Origin: an uncultured candidate division WPS-2 bacterium
GTDB lineage: Bacteria; Vulcanimicrobiota; Vulcanimicrobiia; Vulcanimicrobiales; Vulcanimicrobiaceae
NCBI GenBank assembly: GCA_937927945.1
Contig: CALEYW010000039.1
Coordinates: 1 to 26,622, forward strand
DNA: 26,622 bases
Direction: 5' to 3'
A program made the translations under genes and the position numbers. The notes under the pieces are model-generated. The model ran no database searches and was not told the origin of the DNA. It was given only the letters and a program-made list of their open reading frames with translations. Shown here in pieces: positions 23,752-26,622 of the stretch. Each line of letters starts with the position of its first letter. The stretch's first letter is position 1.

Positions 23752-24934
23752 TCGTGAGCACGTACGTTGCGTAGTTATCGATGCTCTTAAAGTGCATCCG
23801 CGAGTTTGCGGTCTTGAAGTAGTTTCCCCAGCCACGAAGGAGCGGATTGACTTGCTCCTTGATGAGATCGGGAAGATTCCGATGTTGTCCACCACGGGCA
23901 ATATCGCGAATCCGCTCCTTGACCGACAACATCGCTTTGGGCGTCGGAAAGTAGAACGTTCCAACTTTGCCGGTCCGCTTTGAGGGCCGCCGCACGAAGC
24001 GGTGACCGAGAAAGTCGAACGGTTCTTTTGAAACGTTCACTAGCCGAGTCTTCTGCTCGTTGAGCGTGAGGCCAAGACGATCCAAGACCGACTTGGCCTC
24101 GCCGAGATAGAACTCGGGGCGCTTCGAACAGAGAATCACAAAGTCGTCGGCATACCGCACGATGTGAGCATCGTGCGAGCGATGTCCGTAGGCCTTGCGA
24201 TCCCAATATCGGTCGAGCCAGTGAAGATACAGATTTGCAAGGAGGGGTGAGATCACTCCGCCTTGCGGCGTGCCGGTGGTTACGGCGCGCACCTGCATGT
24301 CTTCCATGACGCCGGCTTTGAGCCACATTGAGAGCAGCTTGAGAAGTGCCCTGTCGATGACTCGTACCTGGACCGCTTTCAGCAGCCGGTCGTGCGGGAT
24401 CGTATCGAAATACGATTTGAGGTCCGCATCGACCACGTAGTGGCAACCGTAGTTGAGCCACTTGTAGATTTCTCCCAACGCCTGGTGGGCATTTTTCTGC
24501 GGCCGGAAGCCGTACGAGAAATCTTTGAAGTCCGCCTCGAAGATTGGTTCGAGAACGTACTTGGCTGCCGCTTGAACGACGCGATCGGCGATGACGGGAA
24601 TCCCAAGCGGTCGTTGCTTTCCGTCGGCTTTCGGGATGAATACCCGTCGGACCGGCTTCGGCTTGTACCGCTTCGCTACGAGACGTGTGCGGAGATCGCC
24701 GAGAAAGGCGGCGAGTCCGATGTCTTTCTCAATGACGTCAAAGGTGAGACCGTCGATGCCAGGGGCACCGGCGTTCGCCTTGACTTGTCCATACGCGCGT
24801 CGCAGCACGTCTTCCCGGCATAGCTTGTCGTACAAAACTCCGAACTTGCGTTTCGGATTCGTCTTAGCTGCTCGGTATAACTTTCGCTGTAATACTCGTA
24901 CCTTGTCTAACGGCGCGTTTATAGCACGTGGCAA
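23684..24934 (-). CDS. ltrA: Group II intron reverse transcriptase/maturase, C-terminally truncated
   Basis: A 416-aa intron-encoded protein. RT motifs are in order: RVFIPKADGKQRPLGIP (97-113), SYGFRPQKNAHQAL (140-153), DADLKSYFDTI with the first catalytic Asp (169-179), GTPQGGVISPLLANLYLH (221-238), YADD active site (261-264), and LNEQKTRL. The maturase (X) domain includes NPLLRGWGNYF (363-373) and ends near residue 399. The last ~17 codons, after LRRR, do not resemble family C-termini and read through into flanking host DNA to a fortuitous TAG. There is no HNH endonuclease domain. The base composition is visibly less GC-rich than its surroundings, indicating horizontal transfer. The RT core looks intact, but the ribozyme 3' end is missing. 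Confidence 0.9.
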   Translation of the reverse strand: MPRAINAPLDKVRVLQRKLYRAAKTNPKRKFGVLYDKLCREDVLRRAYGQVKANAGAPGIDGLTFDVIEKDIGLAAFLGDLRTRLVAKRYKPKPVRRVFIPKADGKQRPLGIPVIADRVVQAAAKYVLEPIFEADFKDFSYGFRPQKNAHQALGEIYKWLNYGCHYVVDADLKSYFDTIPHDRLLKAVQVRVIDRALLKLLSMWLKAGVMEDMQVRAVTTGTPQGGVISPLLANLYLHWLDRYWDRKAYGHRSHDAHIVRYADDFVILCSKRPEFYLGEAKSVLDRLGLTLNEQKTRLVNVSKEPFDFLGHRFVRRPSKRTGKVGTFYFPTPKAMLSVKERIRDIARGGQHRNLPDLIKEQVNPLLRGWGNYFKTANSRMHFKSIDNYATYVLTIMLRRRGNFGCTTCGQTCVSRW

Positions 24935-25482
24935 TCGCGCGGTACCTCATACATCGAAGAGTGTGACAGAAGCAGAGGTCCTTCCCTACGACGCGGTTGT
25001 GTTGTCCGTGTCATCATCGGTACTACAACCTCCTCCGACTCCTCTGTCTCGCGTCCATCGGGATTTCGGTGATCGCCTTATACCCTTTGTTATGCGACGG
25101 GTTAGATCGCAACGAGGAGAGGTCTCATCTGTTCCGTCCGATTCTGTGCGTGCATCCCGCCCTCTATACTCCGGGTTCCGCCCTCGACTTCAAATGGTTC
25201 GTCATCCATCGAGAGCCGCTGGCCTTCGCGCCCATTCTAAACGCTCGGCGGAACCACCCTACACCGGACTCTTCCAGCATAATCGCCCGGCTGAAATTTA
25301 CGAAGCTGTAAAGGTTCATTTGCATTACGGGCTGCACTCTTGCGCGCGCCCACGGTCTGGATCTGGGGCAACGTTTATCCGGCGTCGTTCCCGCGCTTCC
25401 GTCACCGTCCACGCGTACGCCATAGCTACACAGCCAACGAACCAACGACTGCGGCAGGACTCTCACCTGCAAGAAATCGGAC
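23735..25482 (-). mobile_element. Group II intron, 3' end lost
   Basis: The intron runs on the minus strand. Its 5' boundary is probably near 25482, where GTCCGATTTCTTGCAGG is followed by TGAGAGTCCTGCC, resembling the GTGCG start and the early domain I hairpin of bacterial group II introns (with C in place of G at position 3). The 548 nt between there and the RT start, which contain no credible gene, fit domains I-III and part of IV. No domain V-like hairpin is visible downstream of the RT before 23600, so domains V and VI are gone and the element should be unable to splice. The 3' junction is placed at ~23735 only approximately. Confidence 0.7.
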
Positions 25483-25496
25483 AGCTTATCAGATCA

Positions 25497-25614
25497 CTCA
25501 GAACGCTAGAACGCTAAAACGGTCAGAACGTCAGAACGTCAGAACGGCGCTGTCTCACAATGAATCGCCATTTCACATTGAATCGACCGTGAGGCCTGAA
25601 TTTCACATTGAATC
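25497..25614 (+). repeat. Dispersed repeat, copy 4
   Basis: Five octamer units (ACGCTAGA, ACGCTAAA, ACGGTCAGA, ACGTCAGA twice), then the invariant GGCGCTGTCTCACAATGAAT block and TTTCACATTGAATC at about 25571 and 25601, with the spacer GACCGTGAGGCCTGAA-like and diverged from the other copies. Same orientation. It begins only ~14 bp from the group II intron's 5' end, and a minus-strand pseudogene stops 32 bp to its right. Confidence 0.9.
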
Positions 25615-25645
25615 GGCGAAAAGCTGGTAAGGCGCGAGAGTACGA

Positions 25646-26147
25646 TCATAAGAGCCTTTCTTTGGAACCGGGACGGGGCGGCAGCTTGCCGGCGCCCACC
25701 AGGGGCGCGACGGCAAAGCGCGCCACCCTGTCCTCCACGCCAACCGCATGTAGCTCCAAGCTTTGGTTCGACCGCGTCGGGTCCGGGGCATTTCCGTCCG
25801 AATGGTGGGGCCGTGAGGTTGACGCGAGGCACTGAATCTCGGTCGCTGACCTGGAACTCATGGCCTGGGCGTTGAAACGGAAAGCCGGCCTGGGCAAGCA
25901 CCGGCTCGAGGTCCCCAATCGGGACGACGAAGAACACGCCGCTATTGACCGCACCTATCTGCCGGCGGATTTCTGCTAGGATCGCAGGGGGCTCATCCGG
26001 GCCGGCGGTCGTCCCTGGCGCGGCAAGGTCTGCCTCGCCCGGCGGCCTGTATCCGTGAACTAGCCTGATGAAGCAGCGCCAGCCGATGCTCCGCGAGCAA
26101 ACGTCACCGGTCCACCACTCATCCCCCGGGAACTCGTGATACTTTAA
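25646..26147 (-). pseudogene. Frameshifted remnant of an unidentified gene
   Basis: From 26147 down, the minus strand is open with reasonable codon use (KYHEFPGDEWWTGDV near the start, then AILAEIRRQIGAVNSGVFFV, then GDLEPVLAQAGFPFQRPGHE). Around 25750-25800 coding character passes to another frame (SLELHAVGVEDRVARFAVAP, ending SKERLL and a stop at 25646-25648). One frameshift plus the lack of a start codon indicate a decayed gene. I recognise no family. The gap 25615-26195 holds nothing else that I can support except the hairpin at 26149. Confidence 0.4.
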
Positions 26148-26148
26148 C

Positions 26149-26170
26149 TAATTGGCGCCACCGCCAATTA
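26149..26170 (-). terminator. Probable terminator of the truncated EEP gene
   Basis: TAATTGGCG and CGCCAATTA form a perfect 9-bp stem around a 4-nt loop, about 26 nt after the EEP gene's stop on the minus strand. A partly T-rich stretch (TTAGTTAAAG) lies beyond it on that strand. The palindrome would also work on the plus strand. Confidence 0.5.
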
Positions 26171-26195
26171 CGAGGACGGCTTTCGCAGTTTGCAG

Positions 26196-26561
26196 TCAGA
26201 ACATTTGCGCGATGTCGGTGATAAGAGGATTGTGGTCGCTGAACTTACGGACATTGGTGTCATCGATCGTACGCGTTGATCGCATGCGACCCGCCGCAGC
26301 CGGGTTAGCAAGGATGTAGTCGATCCGGCACTCAACGGCCTTCGTACTTCGCGTAATGGTATGTCGCTTCGTGCAACGACCTACGCCTACTGCGCATGAG
26401 GGCTCGCACGACAGGTCGGCAAACTGTTTCTTTGCGAGTCGATCCAACTGTGCTGCAGCCATAAGGCCGTCTTTGAGATGGACCGAAAGATTAAGGTCTC
26501 CAGCGATAATAGTCGGTGCGTCGGTGACGCTCTTGAGAATGCCGTCGACCCCGGCGGGCAG
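26196..26561 (-). pseudogene. Endonuclease/exonuclease/phosphatase family gene, 5' end replaced by an IS
   Basis: The ~120 remaining residues are the C-terminal half of an EEP-fold protein. IIAGDLNLS contains the GDxN catalytic motif, CRIDYIL matches the conserved strand, and KFSDHNPLI contains the SDHxP catalytic motif. This superfamily covers Mg2+-dependent nucleases and phosphatases such as ExoIII-like enzymes; the substrate cannot be told from this part. The N-terminal half, with the usual QE metal-binding motif, is absent. Sequence beyond about 26561 is an insertion-element end, so the apparent ATG at 26576 lies in the element. Some of its codons end in A or T, less GC-biased than the operon genes, suggesting acquired DNA. 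Confidence 0.75.
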
Positions 26562-26622
26562 TTGAGAGTGGACCACCCCGCGGGCACTTCAAAGTAGACC
26601 AGGCCGGGCGGGTGATATGGGG
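26562..26622. mobile_element. Terminus of an IS21-family-like insertion sequence
   Basis: Two related direct repeats, TTGAGAGTGGACCA (26562-26575) and TTCAAAGTAGACCA (26588-26601), are spaced 26 bp apart. This TTsAnAGTrGACC pattern is what I know from the multiple terminal repeats of IS21-family elements. It begins exactly where EEP coding similarity ends. The istAB-type genes, if present, lie beyond the window. Confidence 0.6.

Noticed and set aside
24591..25517. Plus-strand ORFs across the intron 5' region
   Set aside because: They lie opposite the RT gene and in the intron RNA region and have shadow-like composition. The RNA-structure explanation fits better.

Overview
The window is high-GC bacterial DNA with dense, mostly co-directional genes, weak but recognisable Shine-Dalgarno sites, frequent GTG starts and one TTG start, and several decayed mobile elements. 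This fits a high-GC soil or environmental bacterium. I cannot fix the phylum from sequence alone; a poorly cultured lineage such as Eremiobacterota/Vulcanimicrobiota, or an actinobacterium, are only guesses.

Layout. (1) 68-949 encodes a small ERCC4/XPF-type nuclease. It is followed by the first of four copies of a dispersed repeat of about 110-145 bp and by a small convergent ORF. (2) 1432-6095 is a complete ABC transporter operon for urea or short-chain amides, urtABCDE, with overlapping or tightly spaced genes and no urease or amidase beside it. (3) After repeat copy 2 comes a divergent pair: an HSL-type alpha/beta hydrolase (minus) and a TetR-family regulator (plus), with an AT-rich inverted repeat between them that is the likely operator. 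Two strong hairpins and repeat copy 3 close this section.

(4) 8820-23562 is the dominant and least explained feature, about 14.7 kb read in one direction. A collapsed gene remnant is followed by six large ORFs that are overlapping or 1-11 nt apart: two tandem paralogues of about 600 aa (module A), a 1660-aa protein fusing a third module A to a region that I recognise as DUF6603, then proteins of 450, 286 and 1233 aa of unknown function. None has an evident signal peptide, membrane segment or classical catalytic motif. A 12-bp hairpin that includes the last stop codon ends the operon. This is the best candidate for an undescribed multi-protein system: probably a co-translated assembly of beta-rich structural proteins, function unknown.

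(5) 23632-26622 is a graveyard of mobile DNA. It holds the first codons of a plus-strand gene cut by a 3'-truncated group II intron (RT/maturase on minus, intron 5' end near 25482), repeat copy 4, a frameshifted minus-strand gene, and an endonuclease/exonuclease/phosphatase-family gene whose N-terminal half is replaced at the window edge by what looks like an IS21-family terminus.

The four dispersed repeats are all in the same orientation. Each lies between a plus-strand gene on its left and minus-strand coding sequence or a minus-strand remnant on its right. Each combines a variable array of 8-bp units with two or three copies of a TTTCACATTGAATC-like motif.
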